Source of the DNA: Anodontia alba
Lineage: Eukaryota > Mollusca > Bivalvia > Lucinida > Lucinidae
Direction: 5' to 3'
Length of the DNA stretch: 64,000 bases
Assembly: GCA_964016985.1 (NCBI GenBank)
Contig: OZ024828.1
Location: 90,492,399-90,556,398, forward strand
Shown here piece by piece: positions 10,986 to 20,855 of the stretch (positions are counted from its first letter, which is position 1; each line of letters starts with the position of its first letter). The notes under the pieces were generated by a model. It was not told where the DNA came from. It saw nothing but the letters and a program-made list of their open reading frames with translations, and ran no database searches. Both the position numbers and the translations under genes were made by a program.

Positions 10986-11682
10986 GGACACTACTGAATG
11001 TATGCATGGATAGCAAAGGGATGATACTTTGCAAACAAAAATTGCTGGGAGGGGGTATCATTACTATAACCGACTAACCATACAAAGAATACAACTGTTG
11101 TACATTGGTAAAGAGAAAATAAACAGATGTGTATAGGCCTATAAAATTGAACATTATGAAATAGTCCCATTAAAAACGTTTTAGGAACAGATCCCGTTCT
11201 TTGTTTTGCTTTCTGTTTCGTGGATTCAGCGATAAAATCAATTTTGTGCATCCTCTCTCCTTTCTTTTTTACACCGTGTTGGTAGCAGATTCTCTGTGCA
11301 TTATTAATGTGAGAAAATCCCTTGAAGTGAGAGGCAATTAGCGTTGTAAAGGTGTAACGTTTCTCCATTAACCCGCTACCGAGAGAGGTTATAATGGGTG
11401 ATTTATTCACTGGCGGGGAGGTGACTTGTTTTATTACAATTGCGCGTGCCAATCGTCAATAGCGTACATGTGTCACACGGTGACATAGCAAGGCTGCTTG
11501 GGCACTGATGGCTTAATGAATGCCGACAATGAAAAGTTGAGAGTCTGACTTTAACAGCTGTTTCCGAACCCCTTGTCCATGTGTCAATATATGTATCCTT
11601 TTTGTTGAAGTCGGAAGAAATCAAAAAACCTCAAGTGGGTATAAAATGAAACACATAATTCAAGGTTTTCCCTCAGGGTTTA
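10986..11682. other. No gene recognised
   Basis: A minus-strand open frame of 153 codons (10991-11452) is present. It shows no domain, signal peptide or splice context, and its composition resembles the surrounding sequence. It is not called as a gene. Confidence 0.45.
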
Positions 11683-12068
11683 ATCAAAGAACTGACAGCA
11701 CTGGTGGGTAGGCCGTGTCTGTGTGTAGGCTGAGAAAATGGTCCTGAACGGGCATTTTCGATTGTTTCATTTAAACCTTAACTTCCTGTAGTTTGAGCAA
11801 ACAGTGCAGTCCCTGATCAGACACCGCGTCTGTGGCGTCTGATCTGGGTCTTCACTGTTTGCCAGTGTCCCTAATGTCCCAGTCCAGGTTTTACAGATAG
11901 CACTCTGACGTCACAGCGACAAGAATAGCACGGCTACAGATAACTGTTACCTGGATTTCGTCAAACGCGCGGTTTGATTACATTGATCAATGTAATCACG
12001 TAGACAACTACCTTTAGCAAATTTTGGCGTTTGTATACTATGGCTCGATTGTTAACAATCGACCCAAA
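11683..12068. mobile_element. L-family element (intact form)
   Basis: Uninterrupted counterpart of 6059-6715. It carries an F hairpin at 11793-11865 (GACACCGCG / TGGCGTC apex) and a TTACATTGATCAATGTAA palindrome at about 11975. GTCGATTG-type motifs near both ends may be remnants of terminal inverted repeats. Confidence 0.65.
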
Positions 12069-12614
12069 AATAAGGTTCCTAGGGACTCCCTGAATTTAGG
12101 GGTTTGCTGTTATAAAGAGGTCAACCGTATTGACTTAATAATAATGTTCGTCCTTAAGGTCACGTACAGATTAAAATATAAAGCCATAGATAAATAAAAT
12201 CAATTTTAGATTCATCACTCGGGATCCTTCCTCCAGACAAGGTTTTGGGGTAAAGAATGCCAAAAGTCTGGAAAAAAAACATGGGTTAGCAGGAAATAGA
12301 TTTCTAAATGTGTGCATGAATCCCAAATCAGTAATTATATACACATGTATTTTATATCAATTTTCCAAAACCTTAATAAATTTTCTAAGAGATGATTTAT
12401 TGGGGAATGGAAACAGGGACCTATGTATTGATATAAAGAATTGGAAAAAAAACAACAACAAAAAAAAACACATTTTTGCAAGTTTGCCACAGAACTGGTT
12501 TATTGTCAGAAAAATTACAGTTAAATCAACTAAAATACAACAGTCTTATATAGACTTAGACATTCTCCTCGACAGTTAAAATATTGAAATAAACATCACA
12601 GATCCACATAAAAG
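12069..12614. other. No gene recognised
   Basis: AT-rich. An 89-codon plus-strand frame (12310-12579) is dominated by A-rich codons and has no recognisable features. Confidence 0.45.
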
Positions 12615-12770
12615 CTTGTTTTTTAAGCATAAATTATTGATGCTTTTTTATTTATTTCTCCACGAAAACGTGGGTACTCATTAGAAGAGCCTCATTGAGT
12701 GCTTCTAATGAGTACCCACATCATACGTTTTCGAGGAGAAATAAGAAAACAAAAACATATAATTGATTCC
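12615..12770. mobile_element. B-family MITE core
   Basis: TTTATTTCTCCACGAAAACG, GTGGGTACTCATTAGAAG and the mirrored CTTCTAATGAGTACCCAC. The terminal repeats are not evident. The apex is GAGCCTCATTGAGTGC, with one arm shortened. Confidence 0.65.
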
Positions 12771-12866
12771 TATTTGAATCCTAATTTTAAGTTTCCGTTG
12801 TAATTGCCTTGCTGCCATGTTTATATGTGTACATGCCCGTTATACGAATAAAGTGTATTTAAATCA

Positions 12867-13025
12867 AAGTGCCTTCTGAAAAGGGGGGTCTACTCTAAAA
12901 GGAAAGAATTTGCTCCCAGCGGGAGCAAATTCTTTGCTTTTAGAGTAGACCCCTTTCAAAAGGGAGACAAAACAATTTTGACTGAACTGCCTTTCCCCAC
13001 CCCTCTGAAAGTGTATAAATTCGCC
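12867..13025. repeat. H-family element
   Basis: GTGCCTTCTGAAAAGGGG, TCTACTCTAAAAGGAAAGAA and TTTGCTCCC / GGGAGCAAA form a near-perfect stem of over 40 bp. CTCTGAAAGTGTATAAATTC closes the right side, as in other H copies. Confidence 0.8.
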
Positions 13026-13299
13026 TTAAGGTGTCCAAATATTTAGAGTTAATACGGTAGTCAGGTATAAGAGGCAACATCAATATATATTATGAGAGTC
13101 AAAAGCAAACAGTTATTGCAGAAGCATGCGTGGGAAGCGATCTGGCATTTTGTAATAATCTGCATTCTGCATAGATTGCAAATACGCTAGAAAACAACTA
13201 CTCCTGTAAATTATAGAGCAACATTCAATCTTTATAGCTACTCATAAAACAGGAGTATATATGCATATGGCACGCAAGGAGAAAAACGGGTCATTTTGT

Positions 13300-13375
13300 A
13301 TAGGCGGGCAACGAAGGCCCAGATCAGACTGCGCACTTGCGCAGTCTGATCTGGACCTTCGTTGTCCGCTTACAG
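13300..13375. repeat. G-family hairpin
   Basis: GGCGGGCAACGAAGGCCCAG pairs with CTGGACCTTCGTTGTCCGC. The apex is ACTGCGCACTTGCGCAGT, itself a perfect palindrome. Confidence 0.85.
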
Positions 13376-13653
13376 AATCTTTAGATACTATAGACTAAAT
13401 CGACGGGAGGAGGCCTTGAAAGGACGTTATAAAGCTTTATAAAGGGCATTCTAACAAATCGAAATCTTTACGCTGATTGCTGATAAAAATTTATACGAGC
13501 TATTATATTACATGCAATAATATCATTTCTATCTTCTTTTTAAAGCAAGACGCAAACACCCCTTGACCTTTGGCCCGTTGTGATATAAAGTAACTAAACA
13601 AATAAATAAAATAAGTAGCCGAACGTTTTACCAATAATTCCAACAAGGATATC

Positions 13654-13670
13654 AAAGGATTCGAACCTTT
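13654..13670 (-). other. tRNA T-arm-like hairpin
   Basis: On the minus strand AAAGG and CCTTT close a 7-nt TTCGAAT loop, the exact geometry of a tRNA T arm and a perfect polymerase III B box. A TAGCCAAG A-box-like motif lies about 80 nt upstream. No cloverleaf could be drawn. It may be a decayed tRNA or SINE head, an old mitochondrial insertion, or chance. Confidence 0.25.
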
Positions 13671-14220
13671 CTGTAGGAATAATTTTCTAAGCATTTATGA
13701 AAATAAGTCACAGATGTAAATAATCAAAAGGCAATTTTTATCTTGGCTACGTAACCAAGATAGGATACCATTATAGGCAAAGCTTATTAAACACAAGTTA
13801 TGACAGTTTGCACATAACTCCGTAGTTAATTTGAGGAATGAAACACTTTCAGGGGAAATAACCTTAAAATCTGAAAAGGGGTTTAATATTACATTACACT
13901 AAAAGGAAACAATTTGCTCCTCTTGCAAGCCTGGATCTGCTGTCAGACGCGCTACTGACAGCGACATGGAGCCCGGCTCTTATTTTCCTTGATATTTCAT
14001 GATTATATGTTGTGCAATGTTTTGTCTGGAATGTTTCACAAGGCACAAACATCTATAATTAATCAACTAAAGTCGATTTTTTACCGTTTTGGCACGATTC
14101 CTATACGTCTTGCTGCGTTTTATCGCAACAAAAGCAAACGAGATATGCTCGTACTTTCTCTCTGATTCCGTATGCTCTTTGATATCGAGAGGTTACACCA
14201 TTTTCTACCTGTGTTTCCAA

Positions 14221-14430
14221 ATTAACGCTGAGCATTCTTGGTAAAATTTTCAGCAGACGACACACTGAAATATTTTCTTACTTTTCCCAGAAAACAGGTT
14301 TTGAAACAGGCTTGGCCCTGAAAGTCATGTTGTATATGTTAAACATTGCAACAGATTGAGCTGAACACTTAGCACTCTGGTAAAATTTTCAGCAGACGAC
14401 ATACTGAAATATTTTTCTTAGTTATCGCAA
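14221..14430. repeat. Two D-family left halves in tandem
   Basis: CTGAGCATTCTTGGTAAAAT and CTTAGCACTCTGGTAAAATT each lead into TTTTCAGCAGACGACA.ACTGA. No right arms follow. The ~53 bp between them (14319-14372) recurs inverted at 17440-17492. Confidence 0.6.
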
Positions 14431-14524
14431 GGCCGGTCAGATACTCGAAACACAAACCGGATCCTCGCACCCTAACCAAAGAAACCAAACCTTAGATAAC
14501 TTGCCCTCCACACCCCTCCACCCC

Positions 14525-14573
14525 TCCCCCACCCCCCCCCCCCCCCACCCCCACACACACACACCCCCGCCCC
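14525..14573. repeat. C-rich low-complexity tract
   Basis: A C homopolymer of at least 16 with a short CA run. It directly abuts the K element. Confidence 0.85.
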
Positions 14574-14574
14574 C

Positions 14575-14781
14575 TTAAACTCTTTCGGTGCCAAATTTCA
14601 GACGACATTTGTCGTCTGCTTTTTTCTTTTTTCATTTTAACAAACTATCGTTTGGAAAGACGTTTATATGTAAAATTGAAACATCGTAGATCCAGATGAG
14701 ACGGCTTATTGAGCCGTCTCATCTGGATCTATGCTGTTTGCAAAAGCCTATTTTTATCGCCTGCAGCAGTGAAAGAGTTAA
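14575..14781. mobile_element. K-family TTAA-flanked MITE
   Basis: Begins TTAA-ACTCTTTCGGTGCCAA and ends GCAGTGAAAGAG-TTAA. An F-type hairpin (GATCCAGATGAGACGGC / GCCGTCTCATCTGGATC) lies inside. A short palindrome, ACGACATTTGTCGT, follows the left end. Termini and TTAA flanks resemble non-autonomous piggyBac-type elements. Confidence 0.65.
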
Positions 14782-14958
14782 CCCTTGTCATGCTGAATAA
14801 ATTTAGATGCCACGCCCACTTCTAATTTCCAGCCAATCAGATTACTTGATCTGAGTTTTTGATACAAAGTCACATATTTAATGACAAACAGTGCAGATCC
14901 AGATCAGTTGACAGTTTGCTAAGACAGGGCATATCGTGTTTAGCATGAGAAGGGTTAA
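14778..14958. mobile_element. J-family TTAA-flanked MITE
   Basis: Starts at the same TTAA that ends the K element (14778-14781), then CCCTTGTCATGCTGAA. Ends GCATGAGAAGGG-TTAA. The internal F hairpin is reduced to one arm (AACAGTGCAGATCCAGATCA). Confidence 0.65.
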
Positions 14959-15099
14959 TACTGAATAAAGATTTGCATTGTATTTGTATTTGTCAATGTA
15001 AGCACTGCGTGCCATCAGTGGCGAGCACAACTATAGAAATCTGAGACAGCGCACGAAAAAAAAAAAACTGACAATGAGACCTGTTTGAACAGCAAAAAC

Positions 15100-15215
15100 T
15101 CAGATCAGCCTATACATCCACGCAGTATGACAAGAGTTCTTGTTTATCCCACTTTGAATAGCCTGGAGGCTGTAGAAGGCACATTCCATCTGATCTGAGT
15201 CTTCGTTGGCCACAA
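15100..15215. repeat. G-family remnant
   Basis: ACTCAGATCAGCCTATACAT and, about 75 bp on, CATCTGATCTGAGTCTTCGT form weak inverted arms. Confidence 0.45.
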
Positions 15216-15739
15216 AAGTCTTATTGTAGGTTTTGTCGTGCGCTGGCTCAAAATGCATATCGTTTGACCACTAGGTTGTCCGTGGATTCATACTTATAAT
15301 TGTAGGTCGGTCCACAGGCAATCTTTTGGTCGCTGCCTTTGCTCTTCTACAGTTCAGATTTCCGAGAAAAAAAACTCAAAGGGCTATAGAGCACTCAAGA
15401 CATTTCACTGGTTTTAGAGTTGTCATTTCTAAATGGTTATGGACAGGGTGTAAGGTGACAGGAAGTCCCGCTAAGAGCTTCGAGCAAGGCTAGCATATGG
15501 CATGTGGTGCTGAGCAAATCTGTTATTTTATGGTTTCTGGACATATAATACGATAACGGTGCACTTTAACCAAATTGCCAGGCACAATTAAACTGTCATG
15601 TTATAACATTTGGGAACGGCGCAAATGGCTATCTGAACACCATTACAAAGTCGGAACTCAGTTATCAAGGTGAGACTCGATACCTTTTCCGCCTTTTTTA
15701 AAAAGGAAGATAACTTCGAGCCTTCCTTTTTGCTTTCCT
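15216..15739. other. No gene recognised; donor-like segment
   Basis: The stretch 15379-15420 (GGGCTATAGAGCACTCAA, ACATTTCACTGGTTTTAGAG) reappears inside the hairpin apex of the J element at 16568-16830. Nothing else is identified. Confidence 0.5.
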
Positions 15740-15832
15740 GCACAACGTCTCTTTTGAAAAAAGTCTATTCTGAAAGAAAGAATTTGCTTCCAAGAGGAGT
15801 AAATTCTTTCCTTTCATAGAAGACCCTTTGCA
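15740..15832. repeat. H-family element, decayed
   Basis: TCTCTTTTGAAAAAAGTCTA, GAAAGAATTTGCTTCC and GAGTAAATTCTTTCCTTTCA pair imperfectly. Its right arm runs into a truncated F arm (about 15835-15865). Confidence 0.6.
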
Positions 15833-15929
15833 AACAATCTAGACCCAGATCAGATGCCGCAGAAGGGTAGTCTTAAACTTGGGCTGGGCTCCTGGATTGG
15901 GTTTTAAGTTAAGCTTACATGTGGAAGGT

Positions 15930-16232
15930 TCCCTCTTAGAAGACAACTTGCATGAAATGTCAGCCAATTTCTGGGAAAGATACATAGCAACAGATAAGGC
16001 ACTTTTTTCATCCAAAAATGCTGATTCTTTCTTATTTCTCAACAAAAACATATGTTGTGGGTACTCATTAGAAGCGTCTCGATGAGGCGCTTCTAATGAG
16101 TATCCACAACATATGTTTTCATCGAGAAATAAGAAAAATATTATGTGGATATAGCCCCTCTTATCTGTAGCTATGAGATAAGCAAAATATCATCAATTTG
16201 TCATCTGCAGAATTTGCCCAGAGAGTGATAAA
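15930..16232. mobile_element. D-family right arm split by B
   Basis: ACTTGCATGAAATGTCAGCC and TTTCTGGGAAAGATA precede the B insertion. AGATAAGCAAAATATCATCA, TTTGTCATCTGCAGAATTTG and CCCAGAGAGTGATAAAGGTT continue after it. AGATA stands on both sides of the insertion and appears once in the reconstructed site. Confidence 0.65.
15983..16175. mobile_element. B-family MITE
   Basis: Best-preserved B termini: CATAGCAACAGATAAGG and CTCTTATCTGTAGCTATG. The core is TTGTGGGTACTCATTAGAAG and its mirror. Nested in a D element with a possible 5-bp target duplication (AGATA). Confidence 0.8.
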
Positions 16233-16567
16233 GGTTAATCACAGACCAAAACACAGAAAATGGTACTGTCCTACAAATAGGTTTGATAAAGGGCTTTCTT
16301 TGGGACAACAAAAGGGATAGACATATACATGTACCGTGTTTACAAATAGGTTTGACAAAGGACTTTCTTTGGGGTAACAAAGGGATAGACATATACATGT
16401 ATCGTGTTCATGACGGCGGATTGTGTATGTGTTTGGGGCTCCACGGGTTTCTAATTCGCAACATTCCGTCTGAATTTTTTGACAGGAAACGCCACCACCC
16501 TGTTTAGAAAGTAACACCGATGGCCTTTCTCTTGGGTAAACTTTATATTTTAGGAACTAACGTCGAA

Positions 16568-16830
16568 TTAATCCTGTCCTGCTGAACCCGGATATATCCT
16601 GCCTTTGCAAACAGTGTAGATCCAGATCAGTTGGCTTCTGAAGAAGGGCTATAGAGCACTCAATACATTTCACTGGTTTTAGAGTTTCTGAAGAAGCCGA
16701 CTGATCTGGATCTGCATTGTTTGCCATTAAGTATGTGAATTTATAGCAACAATACAGCTCAAGTAATCTGACTGGCTGAAAATTAGAAGTAGGTGTGGCA
16801 CCTTAATTCATTCAGCAGGACAAGGGTTAA
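16568..16830. mobile_element. J-family MITE with captured apex
   Basis: TTAA-TCCTGTCCTGCTGAA at the left, TTCAGCAGGACAAGGG-TTAA at the right. The F-type stem (GTTGGCTTCTGAAGAA) is interrupted at its apex by about 50 bp containing GGGCTATAGAGCACTCAATA, a segment also present at 15379-15420. The element is otherwise colinear with 58457-58697. Confidence 0.75.
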
Positions 16831-17154
16831 AAAATCAGCCCAATAAGGAGCAGATCAATGGTTTCCAAATGCATATATGTACTAACATGACTTTAGGTTT
16901 TCTAGAATGAATGAACATTGTTAAAACTAACGAAAATATTGTTTAAACAAACGGAAATCAACAAACCGAATCTGTTTGTTCTCCAATCAATCAAATAATG
17001 GTAAATAGCATTATTTCTCTTCGCCAGATCTAACCGTTATATATTCATCCCAACAGAAGCTTCCGAAACCGGATAGATCGATTACTCCTAGCCATAAAAA
17101 TATGAATATGAAAACCAGAAACCACATATAATATCTCCCGTGACAGTTACATCT

Positions 17155-17363
17155 TACAGAGGACTGGCTAAGGAGGCGTATTTGGTGATAATTTTGGCAT
17201 ATTTTTTCTTAGTTCTCCGTAAAAACATATGTTGTGGGTACTCATTAGAAGCGCCTCGAAGAGGCGCTTCTAATGAGTACCTACAACATATGTTTTCATC
17301 GAGAACCTGAGAAAATTATCCCAGAATTATCATCAAATATTACTCTTTAACAAGTCCTCTGCA
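17155..17363. mobile_element. B2-type MITE
   Basis: Outer arms AGAGGACTGGCTAAGGAG and CTTTAACAAGTCCTCTGCAA with GATAATTTTGGCAT / CCCAGAATTATCATC. These differ from the B termini, yet the core (GTGGGTACTCATTAGAAGCG and mirror) is the same. Confidence 0.7.
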
Positions 17364-17611
17364 AGTTATGAATAATAATCAATAGTTATTCATGGAAATT
17401 TAACCGTCAAAGGGTGTCTGGCTGAGGGAAATTTCACTTAGTTAAGCTCAATCTGTTGCAACGTTTAACATATACAACATGGCTTTCAGGGCCGTATAGC
17501 TCTAAATAAGGTGCTAATTTTGGTCTCTTAGTAAAGATCACACCCCTTAACCCCTTCCCCGCCCTAAACAATAGTTTGGCAGTTCCTCTTCGTCTGTCCG
17601 CTCTGTTTACT

Positions 17612-17831
17612 TTAACTCTTTCAGTGCCAAATTTCAGATGACGTTTTTCGTCTGCTTTTTATATAAATAAAAACAAAACTATCGCTTGGAAAGAAGTTTA
17701 TATGTAAAGTTGACAGACTGAATGTCAAACAGCGTAGATCCAGATGAGACGGCTCATTATGAGCCGTCTCATCTGGATCTATGCTGTTTACAAATGCCTA
17801 TTATGATCGCCTGTGGCAGTGAAAGAGTTAA
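17612..17831. mobile_element. K-family TTAA-flanked MITE
   Basis: TTAA-CTCTTTCAGTGCCAAATT to GGCAGTGAAAGAG-TTAA. The central stem is GATCCAGATGAGACGGCTCA with a TTA loop and a near-perfect complement. ACGTTTTTCGTCT sits where the 14.6-kb copy has ACATTTGTCGTCT. Confidence 0.75.
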
Positions 17832-17915
17832 AATGTTCATTTCATGTCATCCAACCCTTATTGACTGCGTTCCGTGAATGTGGCCAATCCTGGCAATCCC
17901 ATATTCAGATTTGTA

Positions 17916-17916
<1 letters not shown>

Positions 17917-17948
<32 letters not shown>
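17917..17948. repeat. Poly(A) tract of ~32
   Basis: An uninterrupted A run. No retrotransposon body or target duplication was recognised beside it. Confidence 0.9.
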
Positions 17949-17949
<1 letters not shown>

Positions 17950-18394
17950 ACGTGGTTGGTATTGGGCGATTGTATTATTATTGTTTATACTGAGTGAGAA
18001 GGGGTCTGTCGTTTTATTTCAGTTATATAGTTTGCGGTCTTTGATCATCATTGGCTATATTAAAATTCATGCACGTTATACGGTGTACTCAAGGGTTGTT
18101 CGTATGAATAAATTCTATTCTATTCTATTTTATTCTACAGGGCCACGACTTGAGCTAAACCTCATATGCATATGTATTGCCATATATGCTTGTTGTTGGT
18201 ACCAATTAAAATCGTCTCGCCGCTGATGCTAGGTAAGCTATATTAAGTTGTCATTCATTACACCTGGCCGCTACTGACCACAAAAAGGACACTTTCCATT
18301 TTCACAGTAAATGGTACCTTCACATATAAAACAAGAAATATCTTTTTAAAAAGATAACCGGCGCAGACGCTTTGTATCATTGGCTACCCCAGCA

Positions 18395-18760
18395 TGCCCT
18401 GTGAAGACTCTGATCAGATTGATTGTGCTAGGGTTTTACGACATGTCAACCCATGTGACTCATTTTGTGTCGTCTCCCAGAGAAAGAGAGAAAAGAGATA
18501 GAAGAGACAGAAGAGGAGATGAAAGAGAGGGACAGGGAAGAAAGAGGAACGAATGAGAAGAAACAGAAGAAATAAGAACATTCCCCCTCTACCCTTACCT
18601 GCTACAAGGATAGCAGGCCTTGCCCAGCTGTAAGCCAATATCAGTTGGACGCCCCAGTGACAAGATATATGACACCTTCGCATCACCCGACCACCCCAGA
18701 CTCTGATAAGACTATGTGGATGCGCAGGCTGATCTGAGTCTTCGCTTGGTGCACAAGCAA
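18395..18760. repeat. G-family hairpin split by a SINE
   Basis: The left arm CCCTGTGAAGACTCTGATCA and the right part ATGCGCAGGCTGATCTGAGT, CTTCGCTTGG are separated by the S2 insertion at 18419-18697. Confidence 0.65.
18419..18697 (-). mobile_element. S2 SINE with target-site duplication
   Basis: Flanked by AGACTCTGATCAGA (18405-18418) and AGACTCTGATAAGA (18698-18711), a 14-bp duplication with one mismatch. On the minus strand it runs from a GGTGGTCGGGTGATGCGAAG head through a pyrimidine-rich body to an ...CACAATC tail, the layout of a LINE-mobilised SINE. Confidence 0.8.
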
Positions 18761-18949
18761 TCTTGTTGAAGAGGCTGTGCCCCGGCTCATATCAGCTCAT
18801 ATGAAGGGTGCGGTTAACCATACAAGACTCAATTAAAACTGAAACTATATCAGGTTTTCCACTGGTAAACCAAATTGACATATTGCCTGATTCCCTCCAA
18901 CAACTGTTACATATCATGAGATAAGTGCCCTTACCGTTTAAGCGGATAA

Positions 18950-19105
18950 CGAAGACCCAGATGAGCCTGCGCGGTTCCGTGCATGCTGACCAGGGCCTTC
19001 ATTGCCCGCCCATACATTCTGTAGAATCTATGTTTTTGTAAATGGATAGCGTATGCTCAGATCAGACTGCACGGGTGCAATTGCTGATCTAGGTGTTCAC
19101 GTTTC
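18950..19105. repeat. Two G-family hairpins in tandem
   Basis: First: GCGGATAACGAAGACCCAGA with CAGGGCCTTCATTGCCCGCC (18950-19015). Second: AATGGATAGCGTATGCTCAG with CTGATCTAGGTGTTCACG (19040-19105). Both apices are decayed. Confidence 0.6.
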
Positions 19106-19327
19106 CAGACATGCCAAAAGTCCGCCTCCTTTTCTCATGAGCTGACTTCTCTTGTCTTACTTATCTTAATGGAAATAGCCTTTATGATCTTTTCTCATTA
19201 GAAATGATACAGACGGCGTCTCTGTTTCCCATGTGACAGCGAAACAATGCGCAAAACGTGTTTAAATAGTGTCTATTCGAACAAATACATTTTACTATTC
19301 GCTGATATATCTAAAACTGTTGTACAA

Positions 19328-19395
19328 GTGGCAAACAGTGTAGACCCTGATCAGACGCCGCGTTCTGAGGCGTCTGATTTGGGTCTACACTGTAA
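19328..19395. repeat. F-family hairpin
   Basis: GTGGCAAACAGTGTAGACCC and GGGTCTACACTGTAATCG, apex GACGCCGCGTTCTGAGGCGT. Confidence 0.75.
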
Positions 19396-19439
19396 TCGGG
19401 TCTTTCTGTCGAAAAACAGCGTAAATATGATACCAACAC

Positions 19440-19700
19440 GTTTTGCACATTGTTTCGCTGTCTCATGGGAGAATATTTGGACACTTAACACTTTACCATA
19501 CTTATCCTAAAATTTGAACAAGTGCCATTTTTACGACCTGCTGACGAGTCTTAACACTTGCAAGATAGATAGCAAACAGTGTATACCATGATCAGAAGCC
19601 TTGTTCTGGCGTCTGACCTTGGTCTATACTATACTAAGGCCTGTCTGTCCGAAAACATCAACACATCAACAAGTACTGAAGTGCAATGGTTCAAACTTTG
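19440..19700. mobile_element. Long F-type element
   Basis: AATATTTGGACACTTAACAC, TTACCATACTTATCCTAAAA and TTTGAACAAGTGCCATTTTT precede a decayed F hairpin (19568-19645). TTCAAACTTTGACAACTTTT follows as the inverted outer arm. It shows that at least some F hairpins are centres of ~260-bp elements. Confidence 0.55.
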
Positions 19701-19734
19701 ACAACTTTTAGGTAGCTTCCTATATGCATTCCTG

Positions 19735-20045
19735 CACATCAGCCCCCTTCCGAAAAGGGGTCTATTCTAAAAGGAAAGAATCTGCTCCCAAAGGGAACAC
19801 ATTCTTAGTTTTTAGAAAAGCCCCCTTTTCAGAAGGGATATAAAACAATTTTGTGGAGTTGCTTCCCCTGAAAGTGCACGGTTTCCCCTTAAATTAAAAA
19901 TGCATGCTTCTTTCAAGTTATCCATGGTACCCATGCACCCAAATTGAGCAAATTCTTCCATTTTAGAATAGCCCCCTTTTAAGACAGGAGATAAAACGAT
20001 TTCATGGAATTGCCTCCCCTGAAAGTAAATGTTCTCCCCTTAAAT
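19735..20045. repeat. H-family element and partial second copy
   Basis: CCTTCCGAAAAGGGGTCTAT to CCCCCTTTTCAGAAGGGA (19743-19840), then TTGCTTCCCCTGAAAGTGCA. A right half only follows at about 19940-20045 (ATTTTAGAATAGCCCCCTTT, TTGCCTCCCCTGAAAGTAAA). Confidence 0.65.
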
Positions 20046-20051
20046 TACAAA

Positions 20052-20414
20052 TACAGTCGAACCTCAGTGGCTCAAACATCTTTGGGACCATGAAAATTAG
20101 TTCGAGACATGGGTAGTTCGAGCCACTGAGGGTTAATCATGGCACCAGTTCAGGAAGCAAACAGCGATAATTTAGGGTAATCTTGTCGATTTTCTACACA
20201 ATGATTGTATGTTGAGTGTACTCATTAGAATCGCCTCGAGGAGGCGATTCTAATGAGTACACACAACATACAATTCCATGATAAAATAAGAAAAAAAAAC
20301 CTAAATATTTGTTTTCTCGAGTTATTGGAAGGATTTTGTAGGGACTGAAAAAAAGAGTTCGAATCATCCACGGTAAATGAGCCATCCTGGTTCGAGTCAT
20401 TGAGGTTATACTGT
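20052..20414. mobile_element. E-family MITE, most intact copy
   Basis: Flanked by TA with CAGTCGAACCTCAGTGGCTC and GAGGTTATACTG termini. The subterminal GGTAGTTCGAGCCACTGAGG makes the end a hairpin. The core is TGTACTCATTAGAATCGCCT with a perfect mirror. TA flanks and CAGT ends suggest mobilisation by a Tc1/mariner-type transposase. Confidence 0.75.
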
Positions 20415-20454
20415 ACATATTGCAAACGCAAAGTGTGCTTTTTTTCATGGTATC

Positions 20455-20610
20455 CTATAGCGCCTGAAAGGGCGCTTTTTTCAACCAAAAAGTACAGATA
20501 TTTTTCTTATTCCCCCAAGAAAACATATGAGTACCCACAACATATGTATTCGTAGAGAACTAAGAAAAATGTTATGAGGATATCCCCTCTTATTAGACCT
20601 ACGTATGTAT
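20455..20610. mobile_element. B-family MITE, core deleted
   Basis: TTTTTCTTATTCCCCCAAGA, AAACATATGAGTACCCACAA, then AACATATGTATTCGTAGAGA and GGATATCCCCTCTTATTAG. The left half of the core palindrome is missing. Confidence 0.6.
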
Positions 20611-20788
20611 CCATTTCATTGAGGTACCAGTGTAATGACAAGTCTCTTCAAGAACTTGTAAGCTAGCCCATAATAACATGGCTAATGTAAAAACCTTACT
20701 TTGTTAAAGAACTTTCAAGCTGATTTTACTATCTGTTGATGTATCAAAAAAAAAAAGAAGAAAAAAAAAACAGAAACGATAGCTGAAT

Positions 20789-20855
20789 GAGCCAACAGTG
20801 TAAAAGATCAGACGCCGCAGAACGCGGCGTCTGATCTCCTACACGATTTGCTCAG
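20789..20855. repeat. F-family hairpin, shortened base
   Basis: GATCAGACGCCGCAGAACGC and its mirror are perfect. The flanking base reads AGTGTAAAAGATC / GATCTCCTACACG, shorter than the usual GTAGACCCAGATC. Confidence 0.7.

Noticed and set aside
10991..11452. 153-codon minus-strand open frame
   Set aside because: Composition like the neighbouring non-coding DNA and no recognisable motif.
13503..13694. Open frame next to the T-arm hairpin as a mitochondrial gene fragment
   Set aside because: The peptide does not resemble any mitochondrial protein I can name, under either genetic code.
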